DNA of 64,000 bases from an uncultured Actinomycetes bacterium. GTDB lineage: Bacteria > Actinomycetota > Acidimicrobiia > Acidimicrobiales > Ilumatobacteraceae. The stretch lies in assembly GCA_903872155.1 (NCBI GenBank), contig CAIQJP010000092.1, positions 1 to 64,000 on the forward strand, in the 5' to 3' direction. This document shows, piece by piece, positions 43,998 to 52,516 of this stretch. Under the pieces are notes generated by a model. The model saw only the letters and a program-made list of their open reading frames with translations, was not told the DNA's origin and ran no database searches. The position numbers were made by a program, and so were the translations under genes. Position 1 is the first letter of the stretch, and every line of letters starts with the position of its first letter.

Positions 43998-44772
43998 GAA
44001 TCAAGAGACCAAATGTGTCGGATTTGAATTCGTTGATCGCAGCGATTTCTGTGGCAGAAAGATCAAACGCATAGTGGCTAGTGATCGGGCGACGCAGGAG
44101 TTTAAGAAACATGAGAGAAACCAAACCACGCGGTGTTCTTCGGAGACGCTTCAGGAAATGTTCAAAATCCCATGTATTGCTGCCATGGAAGCAACGAATA
44201 AACAGGTGCGAATATTGCTGGTCCAAGACACATAGCCCACCCAGGTCTTTGACGGCGCGAATGAAAACAGAGTCCTCGCCTTTTCGCTGAGCGGGATATC
44301 TCGCCTCGGTTCGACGATGGACGATTGTCCCTGGGGTTGCTAAGCCGGCATCAGCGCGAAAGGGATGGTTGACCAAATCATCTGAATCAATGTGCATCAA
44401 TGTCCATTTCAGTGCACAAGCGGCTTTGTGGCTTTGTGCCATCGCCGAAATTTGAATTTCTAGACGTTCAGGGTGGTACCACTCATCATCGTCCCACTGT
44501 GCGACAAATTCTCCATGTGCACTATCGAGTGCAAGATTTCGTAATTCGCCGAGTGTGTTGTTTTCTTCTGTCTCAATATGTAATTCAGTTATCGTGACGT
44601 CTACGGGTAGATCGTCAGGAATCACATTGCAATACGAGAGGTCGCCGTCATTGACGATCAGTAATTCTCGAGGTGTATAAGTCTGTGCAATGAAACACTG
44701 AATAGCTCGTTGAGCCAAGTGTGGGCGATCGCGAGTCACCATCACGCAAGTGACTAATTCGTTACGCGGCAT
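43987..44772 (-). CDS. GT2 family glycosyltransferase
   Basis: 261 residues, GT-A fold. LVTCVMVTRDRPHLAQRAIQ opens the nucleotide-binding sheet, TPRELLIVNDGD follows, and the metal-binding acidic cluster is WDDDEWYHPERL (about residues 94-105). A C-terminal helical tail replaces any membrane segment, so it is soluble. It overlaps the flippase by 11 bp and the GT32-like gene by 11 bp. Confidence 0.9.
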   Translation of the reverse strand: MPRNELVTCVMVTRDRPHLAQRAIQCFIAQTYTPRELLIVNDGDLSYCNVIPDDLPVDVTITELHIETEENNTLGELRNLALDSAHGEFVAQWDDDEWYHPERLEIQISAMAQSHKAACALKWTLMHIDSDDLVNHPFRADAGLATPGTIVHRRTEARYPAQRKGEDSVFIRAVKDLGGLCVLDQQYSHLFIRCFHGSNTWDFEHFLKRLRRTPRGLVSLMFLKLLRRPITSHYAFDLSATEIAAINEFKSDTFGLLIHAN

Positions 44773-45784
44773 GTGGCATCTTGAGATCTACATAGGGTGA
44801 ACGGAGTAGCGATAATGCCAAGTCCCAAAAGACTCCCTGAGAATTATTCTCCATCAGCATTTCTGGAGTGAGAGATTTCAGAAGTTCTCCATGGTTGCTG
44901 CTGACGTAATGGATGAGATACGACTCTTCGGGTAACACCAAATTTCTTTCAGTAAAGAAGCGATAGCTCTGACCTGGCGGAATTGCGTAGAACGAATTGG
45001 GTTCGTGTACGTGTGCCAGGTAGGGCTCTTGTCTCACGACAGCGGTCAGCAGTGATGGCCCAAGCGAAAATCGAACAGTGGGGTTAACCAGTTGAGCATT
45101 CTCCAAAAGAGCTGTGGTGAGTTCTGATTGCGCTTGTGATGCAATGACTGCATTATTTAATGCCTGAACCAAGACCATCTTGTCAATCATTTTCTGCAAA
45201 TGCCGTGGAGGCATGAAGCGACCAGAGATCATGCAGATTTCCTTGTTCAGCCACCAATTCACTGCCCAAAGAGCAGTGGGAGCCCAGTCAATAAATTCAA
45301 GACCTTGTTGAACTCTCTTTTCGTCGAGTTTCCACACCATTTCGGCGCCTACTTGGCTGTGACTTGAATTCAAAATGTTGTCAAGGGGACGGCGAACCAA
45401 AATGTCAAAATCAAGGTAGATCCCACCACGAAGGTGTAGCAGTGCATATCGAAGCAGGTTGCTCCGTGCCGAAAGTGCCGTTTGAGGTATTCGGTTCCAG
45501 ACACTTAGCAAGTCTGATGATCGCGAAAGGTCTGAGTCACAGGCATGAAGTAGTTCGGCTACATCGATGGAGTGGATCTCCACATTTGGCAATTGACGAG
45601 TCTGTAGGAAGTCAAGAGTGAGGGGCTCAGACCCTTCAATATGGATTTCGATAGTCGCCCACGGATGATGGCGGATGACACTTTCAACAGCAAGTCGATT
45701 TGATAGACCGAAAGATTGGCCCGACCAAATGAATATGAAGCGCTCCGGAATTTTCGCCGACACTGTGAAAGTCTGACGACTCAT
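44762..45784 (-). CDS. GT32-like glycosyltransferase (Gly_transf_sug type)
   Basis: 340 residues. The DxD motif is in RGGIYLDFDILVRRPLDN (about residue 123), the core of mannosyl- and glucosyl-transferases of the GT32/OCH1 type; FIWSGQSFGLSNRLAV near the start is the usual first strand. It is the first gene of the overlapping glycan chain. A weak -10-like CATATT lies just before its start. A terminator-like stem separates it from the deoxyribosyltransferase upstream, so a promoter in the 45-bp gap is possible. Confidence 0.85.
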   Translation of the reverse strand: MSRQTFTVSAKIPERFIFIWSGQSFGLSNRLAVESVIRHHPWATIEIHIEGSEPLTLDFLQTRQLPNVEIHSIDVAELLHACDSDLSRSSDLLSVWNRIPQTALSARSNLLRYALLHLRGGIYLDFDILVRRPLDNILNSSHSQVGAEMVWKLDEKRVQQGLEFIDWAPTALWAVNWWLNKEICMISGRFMPPRHLQKMIDKMVLVQALNNAVIASQAQSELTTALLENAQLVNPTVRFSLGPSLLTAVVRQEPYLAHVHEPNSFYAIPPGQSYRFFTERNLVLPEESYLIHYVSSNHGELLKSLTPEMLMENNSQGVFWDLALSLLRSPYVDLKMPHAA

Positions 45785-45799
45785 TACAAATATGCGATT

Positions 45800-45816
45800 G
45801 CCGTCAGGTAAACGGC
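45800..45816. other. Small stem before the glycan operon
   Basis: GCCGT and ACGGC pair around seven bases in the 45-bp gap between the deoxyribosyltransferase stop and the GT32-like start. It may weaken read-through into the glycan genes; no T-run is present. Confidence 0.3.
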
Positions 45817-45829
45817 GGATTGCGAATAG

Positions 45830-46270
45830 TTAGATATGTGTTTCTGTTAGCCAATCGCGAAGTGACTGATCGAGTTCATCAAGCGAACGTACCAATTTGT
45901 CCAAGCTGCATTGCAGCATCAAGTTCACGACTTGAGTGGCCCCAGGAAAACGTCCTCGCCAATCGGTGAACAGACCGATGATGAATTTGTTGTGAGCGTA
46001 GGCGTAACCAATTTCCCAAGCAGTTCCATCGTCAGTCGTCACGCCATTGAGATTCGCAACGACAACTTGGCAGCGATCGACGCCACCTTTGTCATTGAGA
46101 AAGATTTCGCCGATGTTGTCATCGGTTTTAGGAGGATTGTCGCGATGGGGCAAAAAAGTTTCAAAGCCGGCGTCTTGAATGAGTTGATCAACCTTTTCAA
46201 TGAACCAACGTTCACCCTCATCAAAAAGTGGCCCGGCTACGTAAACGTACGGTTTTGTTGAGTTAGTCAT
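45830..46270 (-). CDS. Nucleoside 2-deoxyribosyltransferase-like protein
   Basis: 146 residues. YVAGPLFDEGERWFIEKV starts the Rossmann-like fold; GVDRCQVVVANLNG and DDGTAWEIGYAYA carry the catalytic Asp/Glu set, with the nucleophile Glu in WEIGYA. The family swaps bases on 2-deoxyribose or hydrolyses deoxynucleoside monophosphates (DNPH1-like). AAGGAG precedes ATG 46270, and it overlaps the CoA-transferase end by 8 bp. A salvage role would fit with cdd, deoC and dut, though those lie 11 kb away. Confidence 0.88.
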   Translation of the reverse strand: MTNSTKPYVYVAGPLFDEGERWFIEKVDQLIQDAGFETFLPHRDNPPKTDDNIGEIFLNDKGGVDRCQVVVANLNGVTTDDGTAWEIGYAYAHNKFIIGLFTDWRGRFPGATQVVNLMLQCSLDKLVRSLDELDQSLRDWLTETHI

Positions 46271-47447
46271 TTTGTGCTCCTTGTGTATTGGCCCAGCCAT
46301 TTTTTCTGATGTCGTCACCATCGGCGTCTTTAGCGCGACCTTCGTGACGTAACAATCCAGGTGTGGCCGACAATTTCGCGATCAAGTTCTGCATCGGAGT
46401 GTCGCCAACCATTGTGACGGCTTCGCGAAATAAGAAATGAGGATCAACAGCAATATCGGCCATATCCATTACTGGACCAATTGCGGCCTCGGCTTCTTCA
46501 AAAAGTCGAATGACTTCGTCGCGCGAACGTTGCGAACACCAATTGCGCATGAGTTCTTCAAGCGCAACGCGATTGGCAGCACGTCCGTCGAATGAGGTGA
46601 AGCGTTGATCGTCGCCGACACCAAGAAGCGCGAGCACCCGAGCAGCAACCGAATCGGACGAACTTGAAATGCCAACCCATTGTCCATCAGAACATTGATA
46701 GGTGCCGCGCGGAACCGTGTATGGCAATCCTGCTCCAAGTCGAGGTTGTAGTTCACCGGTCAAGGCAAACAGTGATGCAACCGGACCCATGATGTGAAAC
46801 ATGCTTTCAAGCAAGCTGATATCAACGACTTGGCCAACACCCGAATACAAAGCAACCATGGTTGAAAACGCACCAACTAGTCCGGTGACTTCATCAGTAA
46901 GTGCAATAGCCGGCAGCAAGGGTTGTCCATCGGCTTCACCATTGACTGCTGCAAAGCCCGACATAGATTCGGCAATTGATGCGAAACCAGGTCGTTGCGC
47001 GTACGGTCCGGTCTGTCCAAAACCACTAACTCGTGTCAGTACCAATGAAGGGTTAATGGCAAGAAGTTCATCGGGGCCAAGTCCAAGACGTTCTAGTGTT
47101 CCTGGGCGGAAATTCTCAACGACAACATGCGCATCTTTGACAAGATCTAAGAAGAGAGCTTTGTCGTCAGCATTTTTGAAATCAAGGGCGATGGTGCGCT
47201 TGTTGCGGTTGGCAATCTTCCACCACAGACCAACACCGTCACGCGGATCTTTCCAGGCCATATTGCGCAGACTGTCGCCAGTATCCGGACGTTCAACTTT
47301 GATGACGTCCGCACCGAAATCGGCGAGGTAACGCGCGCAATTTGGTCCAGCGATCACAGTTGAAATATCAAGGACCCGCATTCCCTCAAGTGGAGTTCGA
47401 GCGACATTCACGTTCACAGCCCTTAGCCTGCCAAAGGTTTTGGACAT
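46263..47447 (-). CDS. CaiB/BaiF family (class III) CoA-transferase
   Basis: 394 residues. GMRVLDISTVIAGPNCARYL and GADVIKVERPDTGDSLR bind CoA, VENFRPGTLERLGLG follows, SGFGQTGPYAQRPGF is the family loop, and the catalytic aspartate is expected in ALTDEVTGL (about residue 187). It lies 43 bp behind the LivF gene and so is probably expressed with that uptake operon: the imported acid would be activated here as a CoA thioester. Several in-frame GTG codons follow the ATG at 47447, so the N terminus is uncertain by up to about 20 residues. Confidence 0.92.
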   Translation of the reverse strand: MSKTFGRLRAVNVNVARTPLEGMRVLDISTVIAGPNCARYLADFGADVIKVERPDTGDSLRNMAWKDPRDGVGLWWKIANRNKRTIALDFKNADDKALFLDLVKDAHVVVENFRPGTLERLGLGPDELLAINPSLVLTRVSGFGQTGPYAQRPGFASIAESMSGFAAVNGEADGQPLLPAIALTDEVTGLVGAFSTMVALYSGVGQVVDISLLESMFHIMGPVASLFALTGELQPRLGAGLPYTVPRGTYQCSDGQWVGISSSSDSVAARVLALLGVGDDQRFTSFDGRAANRVALEELMRNWCSQRSRDEVIRLFEEAEAAIGPVMDMADIAVDPHFLFREAVTMVGDTPMQNLIAKLSATPGLLRHEGRAKDADGDDIRKNGWANTQGAQND

Positions 47448-47490
47448 CCACTACTTCGCCTGCAGAGTAGTTGCCTCATTGACTGGGAAA

Positions 47491-48210
47491 CTAAGCGTTG
47501 GAACCGAGGTACCGATCAAAGACATCGCTATTTTGCAGCTCTTTCGATGTCCCGTTAAACACGATTTCACCTCGCGTCATCACATAGGCACGAGTTGCCA
47601 GGGCGAGGGCTCGAGCAACGAACTGATCAACGATGAGCAATGAGGCGCCCTTACTAGCGACAGTGGCAAGAAATTCAAATATCTCATCAACCACAATGGG
47701 CGCCAAACCCAACGAGCCTTCGTCTACCAAGATCACTTTTGGATTCTGGGTATAGGCACGAGCCATGGACAGCATTTGTTGTTGACCACCTGACATAGTT
47801 CCAACTTTTTGCGCAAGTCGTTGACCCAAAATTGGGAATGCCTCAATACCTTTTTCGATTGCTTCTGCTTCATGCCCAGATTTGGCTTGCAAAGCGAGAT
47901 TTTCACGCACTGTCATCGATGTAAAAACACCACGCCCTTCGGGAATGTGACACAGACCGAGCGCCGCCCGTTTGTTGGGGGACAACGCGGTGATATCAGA
48001 GTTTTCAAAAGTGACTTGCCCAGATGTTGGGCGAATCAACCCAGAAATAGTTTTCAGCAAGGTTGACTTACCTGCTCCATTAGGACCAAGTAACGCAGTG
48101 ACCGATCCCTGGTCGACGACCAAATTGATATTGCGCAAGATTGTGGTCGTGCCATAACCAGAAGTGACATCACGAAGTTCAATTGCGGGTGAAGTGTTGA
48201 TGCTGTTCAC
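47491..48210 (-). CDS. LivF-type ABC transporter ATPase
   Basis: 239 residues. Walker A GPNGAGKST (42-50), GRGVFTSMTVRENL Q-loop region, signature MSGGQQQMLSMAR (about 138) and Walker B VILVDEGSLGLAP, with EGSLGL typical of LivF. It overlaps the LivHMG gene by 4 bp. It gives the second ATPase of a Liv-type importer whose first ATPase is fused to the permeases. It might also serve the LivHM permease at 6211, which has no ATPase of its own nearby. Confidence 0.93.
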   Translation of the reverse strand: MNSINTSPAIELRDVTSGYGTTTILRNINLVVDQGSVTALLGPNGAGKSTLLKTISGLIRPTSGQVTFENSDITALSPNKRAALGLCHIPEGRGVFTSMTVRENLALQAKSGHEAEAIEKGIEAFPILGQRLAQKVGTMSGGQQQMLSMARAYTQNPKVILVDEGSLGLAPIVVDEIFEFLATVASKGASLLIVDQFVARALALATRAYVMTRGEIVFNGTSKELQNSDVFDRYLGSNA

Positions 48211-50933
48211 GATTGAACCGCCGGCGAGAGTTCAATTGAATCGGCACCCAAGTAGGCATCGCGAACAATTTGACTCGTTGCCGTGAGTGCGGGAGTGCCT
48301 TCAAAAATGAGTCTTCCAAAATCAAGAACGTAGATGTATGCACAAACCTTCATGACGAGCGACATGTCGTGTTCAACAAGCACGATGCCACATCCTCTTT
48401 CTTGAACGACTTTTTCTAGAACAGCCGCAAATCGTTCAGTCTCTGTTCGATCTAATCCAGAAGAAGGTTCATCAAGTAGCAGAAGGTCAAATTGACCGGC
48501 CAAGCATCGCGCCAATTCGACGAGCCTGCGCTCTCCAGTCGAAAGCTCACCAGCCTGTCGAGCTGCGAGATCGACAATTCCACAAAGGCGCAGCGCATTC
48601 AGGCTCGCTTTTCGCGTTGACTTGCGAATTGATGATGAAGTCACAAGATGCTTGATCAAACTGCGTCCCGCCAAAGCACTTTCAAAGCCCAGACTTACAT
48701 TTTCCAGGACAGATAACTGATCGGCAAGGTCCATACGTTGAAAGGTGCGACCAATACCCATGCGACCTCGTGCGGGTGGGGCCAAAGCATTGATCTCTTG
48801 AGTGCGATATTTGATCGACCCTCTAATCTCGCGATTGATACCGCTGATTGCATTAAATGTCGTCGTCTTCCCCGCACCGTTTGGTCCGATGAGACCAGTG
48901 ATTCGTCCTAATGGCGCAGAGAGTGAAATGTTGTCAACTGCTCGCAAACCACCGAATGTTATTTCGAGATCTGTAATTTCTAGACCACCACCGTCTTGCT
49001 CGGTCAAGTAGTGAGTTCGCTCTAAATGTTCGTTCAGTTCATCTTGTGGCGAATCGTGATGCTCAAACCGAGCCAAGAGCGAGCGCAGCTTGAGACCCAT
49101 TGATGCATGTCCACCGCGAAGTGCAATCAGGATCGCGAAAACACCAAAGAGAATATTTAAGATGTGAGGAGTATTTGCTCCTGAAAAATACGCAGGAATC
49201 ACTAACGAGATTGCCGCAAGTAGTGCGTACCAGGGCTCACGTAACGGAGCGATTCCTAAGACTGCGATGAGTACGAGTGAATAGTACGGCTGGAAATATG
49301 TTGTCGATCCATCGACGACGGTGAGTTGCATACCGAACATCACTCCAGCAATTGATGCAAAAAATGCCGAACAACAAAAGACGATGAGTTTGGTCACATT
49401 GGTCGATAAACCGAGCGTTGATATCGCGACTGGGCTTCCTGATAGACCGCGCAACATTCGTCCCAATCGAGAACGTGAAATCATGGCGATGACAATTGCC
49501 GAGAAGACAAACACTGCCAGGATGACGTAATAACGCGTGTGGGCATTTTCGGTTCCAAAAGGTGACGGCACCTTTCGGCCACCGGCAAAAACTTTGAACA
49601 TCCAGCTCTGCGTGAAGAACAATCGAGTGACAAGGATTCCAAAACCAAAAGTTGCGAGCGCTAGATACACGCCATGTAAGCGAATCGCTGGTAAGGCGAC
49701 GACGGCACCTATCGGTACGACGATCAGCCCCGCAACGACAAGCGCCAGCAACCACGGGACATGTGCTTCAATAGTTAACCGCGAAAATGACAACGCACCA
49801 ATTCCGGCAAAAGCCGCGTGGCAGAGAGAAACTTGACCACTTGTTTTGATGAGAAGCCCGAGAGATAAGACCAAGATTGCAGTACACAGACCAAATGAGT
49901 AATACGAAAGCTTGGTACCAACGAGATTTGGGATGAAGACAAGCACCGCAAGAACGATGACCCCAGAGGTCAATCGAAAACGGCTACTACCGTGCCACTG
50001 AAGTGGTGGGCGAGATTCGGCATCTGATCGGGGAGCGAGTCGGTGCTTGGGCAGAGCAAGAAGAACGAGAAGAAGAATGAGGAATGGAAGTGCATCTGCA
50101 AGACCGTCTAAGGACTGCCAGTGATTTTTGCTCACTTCATATCCGATGAGATCTTGAGCGATGCCAATGATGAGACCGCCCAGAAATGTCATGGGAATAC
50201 TGGTGAAGCCACCAATGGCAGCAGCGCCGAAGGCATACATGGCCAAGAAGGTGAGGTTGTATGGCTGAAGGCCAACTAGCGGAAGAATCAATATTCCCGA
50301 CAATGAAGCAAAGACACAACCGATCATCCACGAAATTCTGCGGACGCGCGTCGGGTTTGTACCCATGAGGTCTAAGAGATCTGGGTCGTCAACTGCGGCG
50401 CGCATCGTAGACCCGAGTCGTGAATATCGAAAGAGTAGATAGAGGCCGGCGACGGCCACAATTGTGATTAATGCGATCACGAGTTGGTCGCCAAAGATAT
50501 TGATGTTGAAAATTCGCCATTTGTATTCTTTGCGATTGCTAAATGGCAAACCAGGAAAGCGATCAACGAAGAGGCCTTTATTGCTCTCTGGATAAAAGAA
50601 AAGGCACAGTGACGGAATCGCGACGGTGAGACCAATTGTTCCGAGAATTTTCATTGGTGTTGGTTGTCGAGACAGTGTTCGTGCAATGCGTTCCATGATC
50701 AAACCGAACAATGGGCCAGCCACGAAAATGGTTAAGACAAACGAGATTTTCCAATCCCAGTTCAGTGAAAAACGAAGGGCGTAATACACCAAAGCCGATG
50801 CAGTCAGAATTGCGCCGTGTCCAAAATTGAAAATCGCTGAAGTCTTGAAGGTGAGAACGAGACCAGTACCTGCCAGGCCATAGATCATTCCGGTCACAAG
50901 ACCAGTGACAACAAACGGAAGAAGATTGTGCAC
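48207..50933 (-). CDS. LivH-LivM-LivG triple fusion (two permeases plus ATPase)
   Basis: 908 residues. Residues 1-290 are LivH (NFGHGAILTASALV; RAAVDDPDLLDLMG coupling loop), about 320-600 are LivM (GQVSLCHAAFAGIGAL; LPAIRLHGVYLALAT), and about 637-900 are LivG, with Walker A GPNGAGKTT at 683-691, signature LSTGERRLVELAR (about 796) and Walker B LLLLDEPSSGLD (about 817). The normal operon makes these as three chains, so one polypeptide here carries a whole heteromeric half-transporter. It follows the binding protein gene after a strong hairpin and is coupled to LivF. Confidence 0.93.
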   Translation of the reverse strand: MHNLLPFVVTGLVTGMIYGLAGTGLVLTFKTSAIFNFGHGAILTASALVYYALRFSLNWDWKISFVLTIFVAGPLFGLIMERIARTLSRQPTPMKILGTIGLTVAIPSLCLFFYPESNKGLFVDRFPGLPFSNRKEYKWRIFNINIFGDQLVIALITIVAVAGLYLLFRYSRLGSTMRAAVDDPDLLDLMGTNPTRVRRISWMIGCVFASLSGILILPLVGLQPYNLTFLAMYAFGAAAIGGFTSIPMTFLGGLIIGIAQDLIGYEVSKNHWQSLDGLADALPFLILLLVLLALPKHRLAPRSDAESRPPLQWHGSSRFRLTSGVIVLAVLVFIPNLVGTKLSYYSFGLCTAILVLSLGLLIKTSGQVSLCHAAFAGIGALSFSRLTIEAHVPWLLALVVAGLIVVPIGAVVALPAIRLHGVYLALATFGFGILVTRLFFTQSWMFKVFAGGRKVPSPFGTENAHTRYYVILAVFVFSAIVIAMISRSRLGRMLRGLSGSPVAISTLGLSTNVTKLIVFCCSAFFASIAGVMFGMQLTVVDGSTTYFQPYYSLVLIAVLGIAPLREPWYALLAAISLVIPAYFSGANTPHILNILFGVFAILIALRGGHASMGLKLRSLLARFEHHDSPQDELNEHLERTHYLTEQDGGGLEITDLEITFGGLRAVDNISLSAPLGRITGLIGPNGAGKTTTFNAISGINREIRGSIKYRTQEINALAPPARGRMGIGRTFQRMDLADQLSVLENVSLGFESALAGRSLIKHLVTSSSIRKSTRKASLNALRLCGIVDLAARQAGELSTGERRLVELARCLAGQFDLLLLDEPSSGLDRTETERFAAVLEKVVQERGCGIVLVEHDMSLVMKVCAYIYVLDFGRLIFEGTPALTATSQIVRDAYLGADSIELSPAVQS

Positions 50934-50973
50934 TGCTTACCCCTCAATAAATGATTTTGTTAGATAAATACTT

Positions 50974-51012
50974 GAGGGTCACCACAGCGAATCTGTCGCC
51001 GTGGTGACCCTC
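50974..51012 (-). other. Strong hairpin between binding-protein and permease genes
   Basis: GAGGGTCACCAC (50974-50985) pairs perfectly with GTGGTGACCCTC (51001-51012), with extra GCGA/TCGC pairing in the loop, in the 108-bp gap of the Liv operon. On the transcribed strand it is followed by AAGTATTT, not a clean T-run. This is the classic position for a stem that keeps binding-protein mRNA more abundant than permease mRNA by partial termination or 3' end protection. Confidence 0.65.
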
Positions 51013-51041
51013 ATTCAGTACTACTAATGAATTGCGTTTAC

Positions 51042-52364
51042 TTAACTCTCAGCTGGGTTGCACTGGTAAGCCAGGCCACCGAGTGGGTTCTCAATTTTTC
51101 CGTCGGTTATCGAGTAGTTCCACCAACAGTTACGGGGCGGTGCAGTTTCACCCTCGGTCCATGTTGTTGGTGACACCAATCCACCAAGTGTTTCGTCCTT
51201 GATGGTGTACATATTCGCCAAGGTTTCGGCAGCAGTGGGAGCATCGGTCAACGTTGCATTTGCTTTTGCGAACATTTGCAAAGCAGCCCAAATACCAGTA
51301 GCTGTTGGGTTTTCGTAACCTTCTGGATCGACTCCAGCAGCGTCCATAACCGAGCGGTACTCGGCAACAGGTGCATCGTCAACCCACCATGGGAAACCGT
51401 TGATGGCTCCAACGACGTTATGAGTACCTTTGAGAAGTGATCCAGCAACTGAACCTTGGCTCACGCTGTAGGTTCCGGTGTAACCCTGCTCATCGCAGTT
51501 GGTCATGATCTTCTCAGCGGCAAAACCATCGACGCCCATGTTGATGAAGTCAACGCCAGCGTCAATCCAAGATAGACATTCGGCGGTGTAATCGGCGGCA
51601 GCAGAACTAATCAGTGCCAAACCAATATCTTCCATTCCCAATGTTGCGACAGTGGTGGCCCAGACGGGTCCGGCTGCCGAACAAGATGTTGCTTCGGCAC
51701 AGACAGCAAAGACTGTCTTTTTTGCGCCGAGTGCCTGAGCAACGAATGCTGGTGCATCAACAACTGCACCGAATGTTGCACTAAGCGGGAATGCATTTGG
51801 CAATGCACAAGCAAGACCATTGCTGGCATCAGGTGTGCAATCAAGTTTGAATGCCTCAATATGACCACCCCAGATTGACGGGTCATAACCAAGTCCCATG
51901 ACCGGAACACCGGTCTTTCCTAAAGCTTCTGACATTGATGCTTCGGTGAATGGATCATCGAGCAAAAAGAGCACAGGCGACTTAGCGACTGCGTCAGCGA
52001 TGATGGTCTGACTCTTGGCGGGATCTCCGGCGGTGTCTTGAATATCAACTTCGACTGGGTGTCCGCCGAGACCACCGTTGGCATTGGTCCAATCGGCCCA
52101 GGCGTTGATGACATCGGGAATGAACGGACCGCTTCCGGCACCAACTCCGGTGACGTCAACGATGGCGACAACTAAGACTGGTGAACCAGTCGGTTCGGTG
52201 ACAACTGGAGCGTCAGTACTTGCTGGCGCGTCGGTCGTGGCGGTGTCGGTTGAAGGAGCATTCGTGGCGGTTGAACCACCATCGTCTCCTCCACATGCCG
52301 CGAAAATAAAGGCTGAGGCGGCGATAACCGCCCCAAACGAACGAATCCTGGACTTTGAATGCAT
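51042..52364 (-). CDS. Liv-type ABC transporter substrate-binding lipoprotein
   Basis: 440 residues. ATG 52364 has GGGGGG upstream; 22 earlier codons are excluded. The signal peptide ends in lipobox FAAC (Cys about residue 24), followed by GGDDGG, a Thr/Asp/Ala tether and the binding fold from VVAIVDVTGVGAGSG. Cysteines at DCTPDASNGLACAL and CAEATSC suggest two disulfides. TATAGT on the coding strand at 52444-52439, 75 bp upstream, could be the -10 box. The receptor serves the LivHMG/LivF system; ligand unknown, likely an organic acid given the CoA-transferase in the operon. Confidence 0.9.
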   Translation of the reverse strand: MHSKSRIRSFGAVIAASAFIFAACGGDDGGSTATNAPSTDTATTDAPASTDAPVVTEPTGSPVLVVAIVDVTGVGAGSGPFIPDVINAWADWTNANGGLGGHPVEVDIQDTAGDPAKSQTIIADAVAKSPVLFLLDDPFTEASMSEALGKTGVPVMGLGYDPSIWGGHIEAFKLDCTPDASNGLACALPNAFPLSATFGAVVDAPAFVAQALGAKKTVFAVCAEATSCSAAGPVWATTVATLGMEDIGLALISSAAADYTAECLSWIDAGVDFINMGVDGFAAEKIMTNCDEQGYTGTYSVSQGSVAGSLLKGTHNVVGAINGFPWWVDDAPVAEYRSVMDAAGVDPEGYENPTATGIWAALQMFAKANATLTDAPTAAETLANMYTIKDETLGGLVSPTTWTEGETAPPRNCWWNYSITDGKIENPLGGLAYQCNPAES

Positions 52365-52516
52365 AATTTCCCCCCTGGTAGTGCGGCCGCGAAAACTTCG
52401 ATGAATTGACCGCGATGAAGAATTATCCATCGGTCATTACTATAGTTGTCTTTGTCACACCTTTATGAAAAAAGTCACAAATGGCTGGCAGTTGACCTGA
52501 ACAATCGAGGGAAATC

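Noticed and set aside
47448-47490. Terminator at the end of livF (CTACT/AGTAG)
   Set aside because: Only five pairs with a ten-base loop and no T-run; too weak to call.
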